Source: Hygrocybe punicea (lineage: Eukaryota > Basidiomycota > Agaricomycetes > Agaricales > Hygrophoraceae). Taken from it: a stretch of 64,000 bases of DNA. Made by a program: the position numbers and the translations under genes. This document shows positions 36,049-47,947 of the stretch, one piece after another; the stretch's first letter is position 1, and each line of letters opens with the position of its first letter. The stretch spans positions 7,192,001 through 7,256,000 of the forward strand of contig OY744462.1 of the NCBI GenBank assembly GCA_963556145.1, read 5' to 3'. A model generated the notes under the pieces. It saw only the letters and a list, made by a program, of their open reading frames with translations. It did no database searches and was not told the origin of the DNA.

Positions 36049-37281
36049 TTATCCCTGCATTTTCTTAGCGGTGGGATCGGTGGGATAATTTCCATGGGAA
36101 CTGGTTGGCAAGGGGGCGTACTGGGTTGGGAAACGGGTGACGGGCGTGGCGTTGGGGTAACAGGCGATGGTTGCGGCGGCGGGTGCTGCTCCAGGGCCGG
36201 GCACCTGTACGTAGGTCAGAAAAATCACGTTTATATATACTACTGATCTGCGAGACAAAAACGGGGGTTAACGGCGGTACTGGGGGGGGTATATCACACT
36301 GCGGCTCTTCAGGGTGCGTGTCCTGGGGCTCCGTTCGGGTACGGGGTGTCTGTGGGGCCATTCGCGGCACATTTTGGGGTGTGTAGGGGGCTTGGGGCGT
36401 CTCTGTTCGCGTTTGCGGGGCGCCCTGGGGCACAACTGGCGCGCAGGGCATCTCTAGGGCTCTTTTCGACGCGTTTTGGGGTGTCGTTGGACTTCAGGGG
36501 CGTGGTGTGGGTTTTATCGACACGTTCTGGGGTGGTAATGGGGTGTGGGGCGTGTATCGACATGTTGGCGTTGGTGGTGACGTGGCAGTCGTGGATGGGT
36601 TTGGCTGGGGCACGTTTGTACATGCCAGCGTTGGCGTCCGTGGTTTCTGGGTCAACGGGGGCAGGGCCGTACATTGGGATTGCGGCTGAGGTACTGGTGG
36701 TGCTTCACGGTGCTTCAGGTTCGTTGGTGACGTGGTGGCAGCAGCTGGGCTGGACTGGGGTTCGTTTGGGCATGCGGGTGCTCGTGTTGGCCGTTCCTGG
36801 GTCGACGTGAGTGTGGTTGGACACTGGGGCCATGGTCTGGGTATTGGAGGCAAAGGCGGCAGCGTTGGGTGCAGCCGTGACGTGGCAGTTGTGTTGGGCA
36901 TGATGGGTGTGTGTGCGGACGGCATTGGGGCCTGCGGGACGGTAGACTGGGTTGCCATTGACGCTGTGGGGACTTGGGGCGTGGTTGTGAGGGTGGGGGA
37001 TGTGAACGTCTTCGCGTTTGTGGTTGGTCACGCATTTTCTGCCATTTGTGAGTCCTGAGCCGTTGATTCGAGGTGCATACCTTCTGTTGCATGATGGAGT
37101 ACCTGCCGTGCTTGTTTTTCTTTCTGTCTCTTCTTTTCCTTCACCTTTTTCTCCGCCTTTTTCTCTGTTTCCTCGCGTTCTGCTGCTAAACGTGTTTGTA
37201 ATTCGAGTATCCACGTGTCGCGTTCGGCGTGGAGCTCCTTCTCCGTCTTCATAAGCTTCGGGTCACGTTTTCTTGGTGCCA
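36049..37281 (-). CDS. LTR-associated charged coiled-coil / Pro-Thr-rich ORF, fragmentary
   Basis: Reads MAPRKRDPKLMKTEKELHAE at 37281, then a Lys/Glu-rich coiled coil to about 37090. A Pro/Thr/His-rich low-complexity stretch follows in at least two frames (about 36490-37090) and then PYTPQNVPRMAPQTPRT. It begins 65 bp inside the minus-oriented LTR at 37346-38210, so it is likely the first ORF of that LTR element. Exon structure unresolved; a GTATGC donor may end exon 1 at about 37080. Confidence 0.4.
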
Positions 37282-37345
37282 TAGTATAGTTAAAATAAGC
37301 CATATGAATAGAAAAGTAGTCGGGGAAAGGAGATAATTCGGGTGC

Positions 37346-38210
37346 TGTAGATGCGGGTTTGGGGTGGCTTCGGAACAATAAAGAATGATCCTAACCAGAG
37401 GGTGTCAGCATAGAAGTGACGGTGGATAAGTCAGTGTCAGGAGTAGTAGTAAAAATAGAAATGGAAGTAAAGATGTAAGCCGCCATGTAAAACTAAACAA
37501 ATAGTGACGAATCCGGCGATGAACGGAGTGAAAATGGACAAATAATAAAGAACCCGACAATGCCGACGATGTCGGGTACAGCGGGTCAGGTCGGGTCGGG
37601 TTGGAAACAATGAACAAATAATGAGAACAATGATAAAAACGACGAAGTGAACTACGAAAAGCTAAGGGTCTACGAGGACGAGAACTTGAAGGGATTAAAA
37701 GGTGGTTCTGACTATATGAAAACGGGGACTAAGGGTATATATTATTTTTGTACGGTCGTCGGGGACCGTTTTTATAGTACAGGAGTGTGTAGCTACTTTC
37801 AGACATGTCTATTTCGGCCGATAGATAATACAAAGAAAAGATGGAATGGGGATGTGGAAAAGGGGGGTTGCAAAGCGACATAGACAGGTAAATGGAGGGG
37901 AAAACGAATATGCAAGGAAAAGATCTAGAAGTCCTACATATCTCCGAAAGGACGAGGGGATGCACAAATAAAGTAAATCTGAAGTTGGGGATTGAGTCTG
38001 ATGAGATCCATCTTCTATAATTAGAACTCCGGGGTGTCTGAGGCTGCCGGATTTGGTCCAAAAGCGGCCATCACAAAGCGGCATACATCGGGTCACATCG
38101 GTCACGTCGGGTTACGTCAGGTTTGAATGCGAGTTGAATGGAGGCAGCGGGTTCATCCGGATTTGTGATATATCGAGGATACGGACTCAGAGGGACGTCG
38201 AGTCTCTACA
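37346..38210 (-). repeat. LTR (865 bp), minus orientation
   Basis: Ends TGTAG/CTACA. On the minus strand it carries a TATAAAAA box (37769-37776). An inverted, diverged copy lies at about 44030-44884. No matching target duplication is seen. Confidence 0.65.
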
Positions 38211-39219
38211 GCGCGTGAAAAAAGTGAGACCAAATTCGGAGGTGAGGAAATAAAACAGAACGAGAAACAAAAGATAACGGATATCAATGATAAATGAGAC
38301 GGGCTAGGGGAGAGTGTCGGTTCTGTTGTGTTTTCGCACTTCGTTTGCGTGTCCTGTTGGGTTCCTGGTTGAATTCCTTCAATATTCGAAATTTTGTGTT
38401 TTGATCTTTTCGAGATCTGGTCCTACAGTCGCGTGGCTCGAATCTCTCTCATCACCACGTTGGAGAGGGAATCTCCAGACCTCTCAGGGGAAGACTCAGA
38501 GGGAGTCGCAGCGGGGAGGGGAAAGCAAGGGAAAACCCTGAATGGATGACTAAGCTACTAACAGGAAAGGGAAAGACTATCTAAGGGTCCTTGGGGTCCT
38601 AGGGCTAGCAGCACCTGCTGCAACGCATTGAAAGTCGCATTTGAACACGTTTTTCTGCATGGTTACCATGGAAACAGCAATGATGGGGGTACCTGGGGGT
38701 GCACAGGCCAAACCTATTGCATGCTGGGTGTTTTCTGTCTGTTTCATTGCTCCATTCTTTGGTGTTTCATGAATGACATGTGAGTGGCGTTGCTTGTTGG
38801 TCATGGTTGCTGGGGCTGTTTTGGGGATTTCCGGGCATGGTTTTTCGACCAGATTCAGTGGGGCATGGGATTCCAAGTGCATTGGGGTTGTACAATGAGT
38901 GTGGGGGGGACGGATTAGTGAAATAAAATGGAGATGCAAAGGGGTGGGGATGTTGCGCATGTGACATTGGTGTGACAATGTGACAATGTGACAAAGTAAC
39001 AAAGGTGTCAAGTTTTGCTGCCCTGGAGGCGCAACTGGTACTAGGCAATAAAACTGAGGGGAGGAAGACATCGGGGAGGACCTGGGCAATAGCTAGGAAG
39101 TGGAATATAGCTGAGAATGCTGCCAAAAGCTGGTGCAAAAGGCTGAGCCACTCAAGGAAAGTGGCAAAGGTAGCTGGAAATGAGCTGAAACCTTTTACAT
39201 CCCTCACAGTGGGCTCCAA
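38211..39219. other. Gene-poor stretch
   Basis: A plus-strand frame at 39005-39241 (WAIARKWNIAENAAKSWC) and minus frames are present, but none is recognised. Possibly flanking debris of the LTR-like fragment at 39220. Confidence 0.3.
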
Positions 39220-39385
39220 AATGATACACAGAGAGGGGGTCTAAGTGTGGGGTGCAAGTGCTGATCCAAGGGAGGCTCTGAGCTCAACTGTGATAAGGGA
39301 AAAGGGGGAATCCAATCCTTTTTGTTTGTACTTGTTATGCTACAATAAGTACATAACAAAAACTAACTAATAAAAATAAGTAAAA
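39220..39385. repeat. LTR-like fragment, copy 2
   Basis: Direct repeat of 15981-16144, starting TGATACACAGAGAGG and ending AAAATAAGTA. Confidence 0.6.
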
Positions 39386-39403
39386 TGACATGCAGCATGA
39401 GTA

Positions 39404-41681
39404 TCAATGTGACAAAATGTTGGAACAGGTAATGTGAGCTGTGACCTTTGGGGAGGGAGGTTTGCTATCATTGCTGCTCAACTCTGCTGCCAGGGTTGGT
39501 GTATCAATGATAGTATCATCTGCATCGCCATCATAGTCCGAATCTGCAAGTTCACGAGTTCCAGCATGTTCATCGATGAGCGCATCTATCTTCCATACTC
39601 TTTCAACAGTGGGTGAAACCACACCATTGCCAGTTGGTTTAGTTGTTTTAACAAGCTGAAACTATGTCAGATCAAATACGACAATGTAAATGACATTCTT
39701 ACCTGTTTGAATTTTGTTTTGAGAGACTTGAGGCAGGGTGCCGATGCTGACGAGCCCAATTCATGTACTTGGCATGGACAATACCCCAGCCACACATTCC
39801 AATGGGGAGTTCATCTTCCACGAAGTCCAGCAAAATGGCCAAGTCATTGTCTGAGTAATTCCCAGCACCCAGTGGCCGGCCATGTCTTGACTGCACAACA
39901 TCTAAATCCTCAACATCAGGAACAGTCTTGCGCTTCTTCACCATTACTGCAGCAGGTGCCAGGTTCTTGCCATTTGATGAAGCTTTACGCTGAGCTCCAG
40001 CAATTTTGGCCAAAGCAGAATAACCACAGGCTTTAGTGATGGCAGGAGGGTCTGACAGGTCTTGATTATCATCATTTAGAAGGGGAATAAGGGATGGATT
40101 GATTGCAATGTCACGGTGATCACTATAAGATGAGGGCATCATAGATGGCGCCACAAGGGCAGGACTCTATAGCACATATATCAGCATGGCAATCCCCACC
40201 AAAAAGAAAGAAAAGGACGTACAGGAAATGCATTCGTCGGTGGCAGATTGGGTCCATGACGTGAGGCATTGTGGATGCCATTATTAGTGGCAGCAGCCTG
40301 GCCAAACTGAAGAATGTAAGCAAAAATTAACAAGTTTTGATGTATTATAACTCATACCTGTAATAGGCCATGGTATGGAACCAAGTTTCCTCATGAGTCA
40401 CAAGCATACGGGTGGTTATTGTCATCATTAGGCAATGACACAGGTATACCTGCGGGTGTCCTGAGGCTGACCCGCACCTGCACCCGCTCCAACCCATACC
40501 CGTCTACCCACGGGTCTTGTTTCAGCGGGTAGATGACAGGTAGCGGCAGGTCGGGTGTGGGTATTGACCCACGCAGGAAACCCGGCAGGTTCCAGCCCAC
40601 ATCTACCTCGTGTTGCCGACACACATGTCAATTGACATGGCACTGTGCAAATGCAAGGAGTGGGGGGGCTGGGAACCACACGACGGGTTGGGTTCTCGTG
40701 GGCGAGAGACCCTCACCCATCGTATCCATCTCCTCGTTCCCCGCACCATCTCCCATTCTCCCCTCCCTCTCATCCTCCTCCGTCATCGCGTACACGTCAG
40801 CCCACGATTCAATGCCATTTAGCCTTGGCGTTCGCAGTTGCAGCGTCGTGATCGTGGGTGCGTGTGGGCATGTACTTGGGGGGGGAACAGGGTCTGGGGC
40901 ACATTTGGGCACATTCTGTTGCATGGGCATGGGCTTTGGGGCCTGTGTGGGTGTCAAATGGTCGGGTGTTGTGGGACCGTGGTCTGGGACATGTTTGAAT
41001 GCGTTTTCTTGCACGGGCGTGGGATTTGGGGCCGGGGTGGGACTTGAGACACGTTTGGATGCGTTTTGCAGTGGGGACGGTGTGTTTGGGGCTGATGCAG
41101 GTGCGTGATGCATCTCCCATTCGGTTTTGGGCATGGGGGTTTGCATTGGGGCACTATTTGATGACGGGGTGTCATGCAACATGGTTGCTGTTGTTTCTTG
41201 CAGTGGGTGTGTAGGGTCATACTGGGACACAGCTTCATGTGAGGATGGGGCCGTTTGGCAGGTGGTTGGTGTTGTGTTGCCACAGAAGTGGTGGCTAGCG
41301 GCATCATCTGTGTTGTTGCGGATGCGTGCATGTGTGGGGCAGTCTGTGGGGGCGGATGCATTGCTGGGTGTCATTGTCGACACTGGTATTTGTGTTGAGT
41401 TCCTGTGAAGCTGTGTGGCTCTGTTTGGGCCGGTACCTGCAGGTATACCAAGACCCACACTCATGGGTATGGGTTTTGCCCAGGTCCAAAAATAGTAACC
41501 TGTACCCGTACCTGGCAGTACCCATACCCATACCTGGCAGTACCCGTACCCATACCCGGCAGTACCTGTACCCACAACCCATGCGGGTTACCCGTACCCG
41601 TGTCATTGCCTAGTCATCATAGCATAGTTCAGGGACTTTTGAAGAAGGTGGTGAAAAATGGAAGACAGGTAATTCAGCCAT
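39404..41681 (-). pseudogene. DUF6818-type protein gene, split by a hAT-like element
   Basis: Minus strand, start MAELPVFHF at 41681. The frame reaches VPELCYDD, is interrupted by 40429-41612, and resumes NNHPYACDS. Exons follow joined by introns of about 51 and 57 nt (FGQAAATNNGIHNASRHG; SPALVAPSMM). The DUF6818-like core GRPLGAGNYSDNDLAILLDF, VEDELPIGMCGWGIVHAKY comes next, and after another intron LVKTTKPTGNGV and IDALIDEHAGTREL. Besides the insertion there is a TGA after HPYACDS and a 1-nt frameshift before LKSLKTKFKQ. DUF6818 genes are abundant in Agaricomycetes and may be element-associated; that is inference. Confidence 0.75.
40429..41612. mobile_element. hAT-like non-autonomous element, 1184 bp
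   Basis: Starts TAGGCAATGACACAGGTA and ends, in reverse complement, TAGGCAATGACACGGGTA. It is flanked by the 8-bp duplication GTCATCAT (40421-40428 and 41613-41620). The ends are made of CCCGTACCCATA-type tandem repeats. The inside is an open minus-strand low-complexity Pro/Thr/His-rich frame (about 40628-41575) ending GIESWADVYAMTEEDE, with no transposase. Confidence 0.88.
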
Positions 41682-42334
41682 CTTAAAAATGATAAGGAGC
41701 AATGTAACGAGGAAGTGAAAAAAAGGAGTGTCGTTGGTGGGTGGACTTCTTTGCGATTTTGAGGTCATTTTATAGTTGGATTCGGAGTGATGGCAACTAC
41801 ATTTGTAAGGTGGTTCTGGCAGGGCCTCGACAATGACAGGTGAGCTAGAAGCATTGCAAGCTGCACTGTATATTGAAACATGGCGGGGTTGCCAGCATAG
41901 TTCAGCCTGGAAAGGAGTTAAGCCTGAAAGCGCCTGAAAGCTGCCACATGACAAGCGGGGACCTTACACTGTGCCCTGAAGAGTTCAGCATCTAACCAAT
42001 GGTGAAAACAGCACACCAGATGATGTCAACAGAGTTGTCAAGCTCAATTGATAAGAGGACAACCAGAGCTTGCTGAACGATGGAAGTCAGCCAGAATATG
42101 AGACCTCAAAACATGTTACCTACATTTGGTAGCACTCTTTCTGTTTTGGGTTTATGTTCACAAAATATAAGCTGAAAAGTCTGTTCGAGGGGGGGGGGGG
42201 TGTTGAACAGATTAAGGTTTAGAAATGGTTCAAACTTGACTGATGAAAAAAATCTGGACCCTGAACGTGCATGGCATCTCAGCTGACTACCATATATATT
42301 TTTTATTTGTCAAGTTTATTCTAACAAAGATTTA
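41682..42334. other. Gene-poor stretch upstream of the DUF6818 pseudogene
   Basis: No gene recognised. A 12-G homopolymer lies at about 42189-42200. Confidence 0.35.
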
Positions 42335-43050
42335 GAAATGCTGCAGGAAGTCACCCACTGAATAGATTTGGATGGTTGTAGAAGGAAAACAATCTATTCA
42401 ATCAGAGCTAGCTGCTCCTGTAATTATATCCTAGAAATAATTAGTGCTAAGACAGTTACAGATGAAATACCAATATTTAATTGGCCAAACCCATATGGTG
42501 AATAATGACACAACAAGGGCTCAGATTAACATGATTGTGGGAAGTAAATTGGTCTGATTTTTAAGAGTTCAAAATACTTGGGATTGTTCTTGTTAATTTT
42601 TGATAGTATTTACTTCAGCTAGACACAAACCTAATACACACCTAAGAATTCCATGAAAAGTTGACATGAACAAAATCCCAAGTCCGAAGTATTTTGAACT
42701 CTTAAAAATCAGACCAATTTACTTCCCACAATCATGTTAATCTGAGCCCTTGTTGTGTCATTATTCACCATATGGGTTTGGCCAATTAAATATTGGTATT
42801 TCATCTGTAACTGTCTTAGCACTAATTATTTCTAGAATATAATTACAGGAGCGGCTATCTCTGATTGAATAGATTGGTTTTCCTTCTGCAAACATCCAAA
42901 TCTATTCAGTATGTCATGATATAACACATAAAATTCTGTCAAGTCCTAATATTTTCCTAATATGTCAAAAATCCACTTGCACCACACTTGACTTTTTTCT
43001 TAGTTTCCGCATGTGTATGAAAACAGCTGTAATTGATTTCAGTGAACACA
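42335..43050 (-). repeat. Dispersed repeat, copy 2 (filled site)
   Basis: Reverse complement of about 10706-10885, interrupted by the foldback element at 42357-42910. The outer flanks GCTGCAGGAAGTCACCC and ATGTCATGA match copy 1 directly. Confidence 0.8.
42357..42910. mobile_element. Foldback/MITE element, 554 bp
   Basis: Two arms of about 235-240 bp, nearly perfect inverted repeats, start ACTGAATAGATTTGGATG on each side; the spacer (about 42590-42675) is about 80 bp. No coding capacity. The borders are fixed to within a few bases by the empty copy at 10706-10885. A target duplication is unclear. Confidence 0.88.
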
Positions 43051-44029
43051 CAATAGTACAATTGCAAAGTGTTGAACCAATCATTGAATCAACTCAGGAA
43101 TATGTATGGTTCATCACCATTTCAGAATGATTATAAAAGTCATTGGAATGTAACGACTGGTTTTTACATACTCGGTGAATGGATCAATCTGAATGGGTGG
43201 ACCTTCTGCTGCAAGTTGAACTGCATCTTGGACGTTGAGGAGCATCTCTGAATCTTTAAATGCAAGCATTGCAAAGCTTCTTTATTTGAATTCACCCATA
43301 AGTCAAGGGAGAAAAGTGGTTTGGCCCAATCTGTCTTGGCAAAGAACCACCTTGGCCTGAGGGAAGATGTGAAGTTTGTTGCACTGAGTCAGCACATGCA
43401 CACAGAGAGAATTATCTAGTCCACATGCTCACTTGCACACAAACCCCCTCCGCAACCATCTCACCAAAGTGAAAAAAAAGAAAGCCCTTGTTGAAGTATC
43501 AGCAGCTGCTGCAAATCTCCCACCTCAGATCCCTCTATTGATGATGTATCTCTGGACTCACCTACTGCAGGGTGGGCCTTTGAACAGCCCCCATGTTACC
43601 TACCATGAAAAGGGGGTGCAACAGCAACTCAGCTTGTTCTGCCAGTTGTGTGCCCAATAACCGATAATATGACTCTGGCACCTTTTTGAAGTTGGTCATG
43701 TTGACATCATAGTGTGGCAATGGTATGGTATACATTTCCACATCACCAATTGTGAGCTTGATCCACATCCTCATCTTGGCATCTCTGTTGCACTATTTCT
43801 TCATCACCTCAGATTCCATTGTTGTTGGACAGGAAGTGTCCACTGGGCTAGGGGATTTTGATTCCACATTGATGTATGTTGTAGAGACTCAATGTTGTAG
43901 TAGGGACTAGCCTCAGTGGTCTCGGGTGGTGTGACAAGCTGAAGTCTCATAAGCTATCTACACAAAAGGTAATCCTACGGAATGTGGGAACAGTCATGTG
44001 ATCTACTAGTAGTACTGGGGCACTACTCA
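43051..44029. other. Broken coding debris, unassigned
   Basis: A frame with FKCKHCKASLFEF (about 43254-43295) hints at a BED-type zinc finger as in hAT transposases, but nothing downstream supports it. Several frames carry many stops. Confidence 0.25.
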
Positions 44030-44884
44030 CTACTACAACGTCCCTCTGAGTCCATACCCTTGATATATCATGAATCCAGATGAACCTGACACCTCCAAAT
44101 GACTCCCATTCCAACCCGACGTAACCCAATGTGACATGACCCAATGTGACCCAATGTATGCCACTTTGTCACAGCCACTTTTGGACCAAATCCAGCAGCC
44201 TCATAAGCCCCAGAGTTCCAATTATAGGAGATGGATCTCATCAGACTCGATTCCTGACTTTGGACTTGCCTTATATATGCATTTCCTTGTCCTTTCGGAG
44301 ATATGTAGGACATTTTACATCTTTTTCGTGGATATTTGCTTTCCCCTCCATTTTCCTGTCTTTGTTGCATTGCAACCCCCCTCTTCTCATCCCCTTTCCA
44401 ACTTCTCTTTGTAGTTCTCCATCAGCCGAAATAGACATGACCGAAAGTAGACTACTCACTCATGTACTATAAAAACGGTCCCCAACGACCATACAAAAAG
44501 AGATACCCTTAGTCCCCATTTCCTTATAGTCAGAATCATCTTTAATCACTTCAAATGCTCGTCCTTGTAGACCCTTAGACTTTTATAGTTCACTTCATCA
44601 TCTTTATCGTTGTTCCTTTATTCGTTCATTGTTCCCGACCCGACCCGACCTGACCCGACGTCATTGGCATTGTCAGGTTCATTATTATTTATCCATTTTC
44701 GGTCTGTTCATTGCTGGGTTCTTCATTTAGTTGTCTGTTTTGTCCATTTTCTTAGTTTATATGGCGGCTTGACATTCCATTCCTTTTACTATTATTCCCA
44801 ACACTGATTATCCACCATCACTTTCATGCTGACAACCCTAGGTTAGGATTAATGTTCCGAAGCCACCCCGAACTCACCACTACA
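44030..44884 (+). repeat. LTR copy, plus orientation
   Basis: Inverted, diverged copy of 37346-38210. TATAAAAA at 44468-44475. Probably a solo or truncated LTR, because no element ORF follows it. Confidence 0.6.
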
Positions 44885-45504
44885 ACATTTCCAACCCTAG
44901 ATCCCAAAGTACAGCTAACATCTGTCTCTTTCATGGCATTCCTATCAATAACTCAATCTGGTAGGATCCTGATGTGTGCATGACTTCATCTGTCATGGTC
45001 AGCTAGTGTATGAGGTGATAGTGTGATGTTTGGAGGTACATGATCGTGTTTCTGTTACAGCCATTCAGGGCTCATAACCTATTGTGAAATATGATGCAGT
45101 AGTTGATTGCTAAGATATTTTATGTGGAATGAATTATATTTGCCTCTCTCTGAGGAGGTATTTATACTACTGCTAGATCTACTAGAAGTTTCTTGTGCTA
45201 AGTAGAATAATTGCTGCACTTCAGAATTATTCATCAGGCAGGTGTGTTTGAGTTCTGGGGTCACATGATGTGGATTACTAATCCTTTCCGCAACTATTTG
45301 GCCACTATTCCCAATAGACAGTATTGAACCTGCAGGTTTGGGAACTTGTGGAGCAACTTGGCAATTGATACTGGGGTACCCAGGCCCTTTTTGACTCAGG
45401 GGTATTGGCAGGAAGGCCAGGTAAATCCAGTGCATATAGAGTGCTGTCTTGCACTGAAGAAAACTACATGAAAATATTGAAGGGAGCTACTAATATATAC
45501 ACAG
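44885..45504. other. No gene seen
   Basis: A minus-strand frame of 118 codons (45079-45435) shows no recognisable family. The stretch separates the LTR copy from the palindromic element. Confidence 0.3.
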
Positions 45505-45851
45505 GAGACAGATGAGGATTTTTTGTGATAAAATAATATGCAAATATCCAGTCATTTCAAAACTATTTGCATTGTTATCACTTGTGAAAATATTGTAGAA
45601 CATAATGTTATTTTCAAAATGTGGTGCATACAGAAAATACAATTATTTAGGCCTTTATTGCTTTTATTATTGTGTACATATATTCAGAAAAAGAAAAAGA
45701 CCCAAATATTTAGGATTTCTGGCCAGATATCTGTGAATCTTATTGTCAGGCAGATCTTCAAGATATTTGGTCTCGACATAATTCAGGCGCCAGGTCCTGA
45801 TTATCTGGAGACCAAATAGTCTAAAATTCTGCACAATAAAAGCCATAGATA

Positions 45852-46238
45852 TAGTGTTGCCACGACTATAGTTGGTCACTTTTCTTTTCTCTGCTCTACT
45901 GCCTTCAATAAAATACATAAAAATATAAAGAAAATTTCGAGGGGTAGCCTCTACATAGGTCTTTAGTTAGTACACTTAAACCTTTCTGTAATATGTAACC
46001 CATCATTGGATAAGTGACCAACTATGGTTTTTAGTCGCGACTAACATAGTCGCGACTAAAAACCATAGTTGGTCACTTATCCAATGATGGGTTACATATT
46101 ACAGAAAGGTTTAAGTGTACTAACTAAAGACCTATGTAGAGGCTACCCCTCGAAATTTTCTTTATATTTTTATGTATTTTATTGAAGGCAGTAGAGCAGA
46201 GAAAAGAAAAGTGACCAACTATAGTCGTGGCAACACTA
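45852..46238. mobile_element. Perfectly palindromic hAT-type MITE, 387 bp
   Basis: Starts TAGTGTTGCCACGACTAT. The two arms of about 191 bp are identical by eye around a 5-nt centre between GTCGCGACT and AGTCGCGAC. It is flanked by the 8-bp duplication CATAGATA (45844-45851 and 46239-46246), the hAT hallmark. Confidence 0.92.
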
Positions 46239-46813
46239 CATAGATATTGGTCTAGAAATATTTATTGCTATTTTCATATATAATGACATTTTGAAAAACA
46301 AATATTTTAAAGAAGGAGGTCCTAATGAAATGACAACTTGTGAAATACTGCACCAAATTACATAGTCTGAGATCGCAAGCTTAAGTCTAAACGAGGTAGG
46401 AGTGTGACAAAAGGTATGGTCTCTGAGCGTGTGACAGGTGTGACACAGAGTCAGCGCTCTGTGCCCTCGCTGTCACTGTCGTTGCGGCTCGTTTTCTTCA
46501 CCCTCCCACCACACTCCTCCTTGCCTTACCTCTTCTTGTTACCTCAGTGTTACCAACTGCTGCCCGGGCAAGTGTGCTTCTCCCTGTGATCTGGACCATG
46601 CGAGGTGCCCATCCCACCCTTGCTGCTCACACCAGTTCCTTCCCACAGGCCAGAATCACTCTTTCCAGGGCCGGGAAGCCTCTTGGCTTTCACCCAACCC
46701 CTCTCTTCATCCTTCTCTCCCTTCCTGCTTCTCTGATCCCTACAAAGTAGTTATCCTATCTTGTGCTTCCCTCTCCCTTCTGCAATCTGAGTTCACCGCA
46801 ACATAATCTCAAA

Positions 46814-47334
46814 GAGGGACGGTTTGTCTATGTCCTAAGGGCCAGCCTTCCCTCTATTTACAATTTCAAAATATATGTTATATAAAGAGTTATAGGTGAA
46901 TTGTTGATTTGAGTCATTGCAACTTGTACAATGAATATCTTTACAAGAAATGCTTGGATTGACATGGTTGTAGAGAGAAAGTTGTTCTATTTCTCAAGGG
47001 CTGCAAGATCCCATACTCTGTTTTTCTGTATTTGGAAATTTTGAAGGAAAATTACACAAAAACAACCTCTGAATAAATATAATATTGTAATCTGCTGAAG
47101 TCCAAAATACAAAAAAAATGCGGTATGGGCCCTTGTAGCCCTTGAGAAATATAACAACTTTCTCTCTACAACCATGTCAATCCATTGGATCCAAGCATTT
47201 CTTGTAAAGATATTCATTGTACAAGTTGCAATGACTCAAATCAACAATTCACCTATAACTCTTTATATAACATATATTTTGAAATTGTAAATAGAGGGAA
47301 GGCTGGCCCTTAGGACATAGACAAACCGTCCCTC
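46814..47334. mobile_element. Foldback/MITE element, 521 bp
   Basis: Inverted arms of about 210 bp start GAGGGACGGTTTGTCTATG. The right arm carries an extra 11-bp tandem copy (TTGGATCCAATGGATTG where the left has TTGGATTG). No target duplication is evident. Confidence 0.85.
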
Positions 47335-47947
47335 TCAGACTATGTAATTTGGTGCAGTATTTCACAAGTTTTCATTTCACTAGGACCTCCTTCTTTAAAA
47401 TATTTGTTTTTCAAAATGTCATTATATATGAAAATAGCAATAAATCATTTTCTCTTTTCTGAATACATGTTCACAATAATGAAAACAACGAAGGCCTAAA
47501 TAATTGTAATTTCTGTATGCACTATTTTCTGTATGAATACCACTTTTAGATAATATTATTTTCTGCAATATTTTCACAAGTGAGATAAACAACACAAATA
47601 GTTTCAAAATGTGACTGGATATCTGCGTATTATTTGATCACAAAAAAACCTCATCCTCCGTCTAGTGCTGTCGTTATCATGATTTCCACCTCAGGCCATA
47701 CAAGGCTTCACATGCTGCACATATTTCCCTATTACATAGTAATCTAGGATTGGCAAGGCTAGCGCAAAGAAACAAAAAGACCTGAGGAATATGCATCATT
47801 AAGTAACTAGAAAATAGATAACGTTACGAGTGCAAAAAAAAAGTCATTGGGCATCTAAAGGGAGAGAGGGGTATAATACTAGTAGAAGATCCATCAAAGT
47901 TAGGTTCCATTTCATGAAAATCAACGCTATAAACCTTCCCAAAAACG

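Larger units (their letters stand above)
45505..47662. mobile_element. Composite long palindromic element containing two nested MITEs
   Basis: The left arm (about 45505-46371, with insertions) and right arm (about 47335-47662) are inverted repeats. They share GATGAGG near the ends, TTTTTTGTGAT, ATATCCAGTCA, TTATTTAGGCCTT, TTGCTATTTTCATATATAAT and ACATAGTCTGAG at the inner edges. The left arm is split by the 387-bp palindrome at 45852. The loop holds about 440 bp of unique sequence and the 521-bp foldback at 46814. No transposase. Confidence 0.7.

Noticed and set aside
28532..36100. LTR pair around the ASCH-bearing Gypsy Pol
   Set aside because: I could not find matching direct repeats between 28532-29539 and 35723-36100; LTRs may be truncated or too diverged to see by eye.
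43250..43300. BED-type zinc finger of a hAT transposase
   Set aside because: Only one short CKHC motif; no catalytic or dimerisation region follows.
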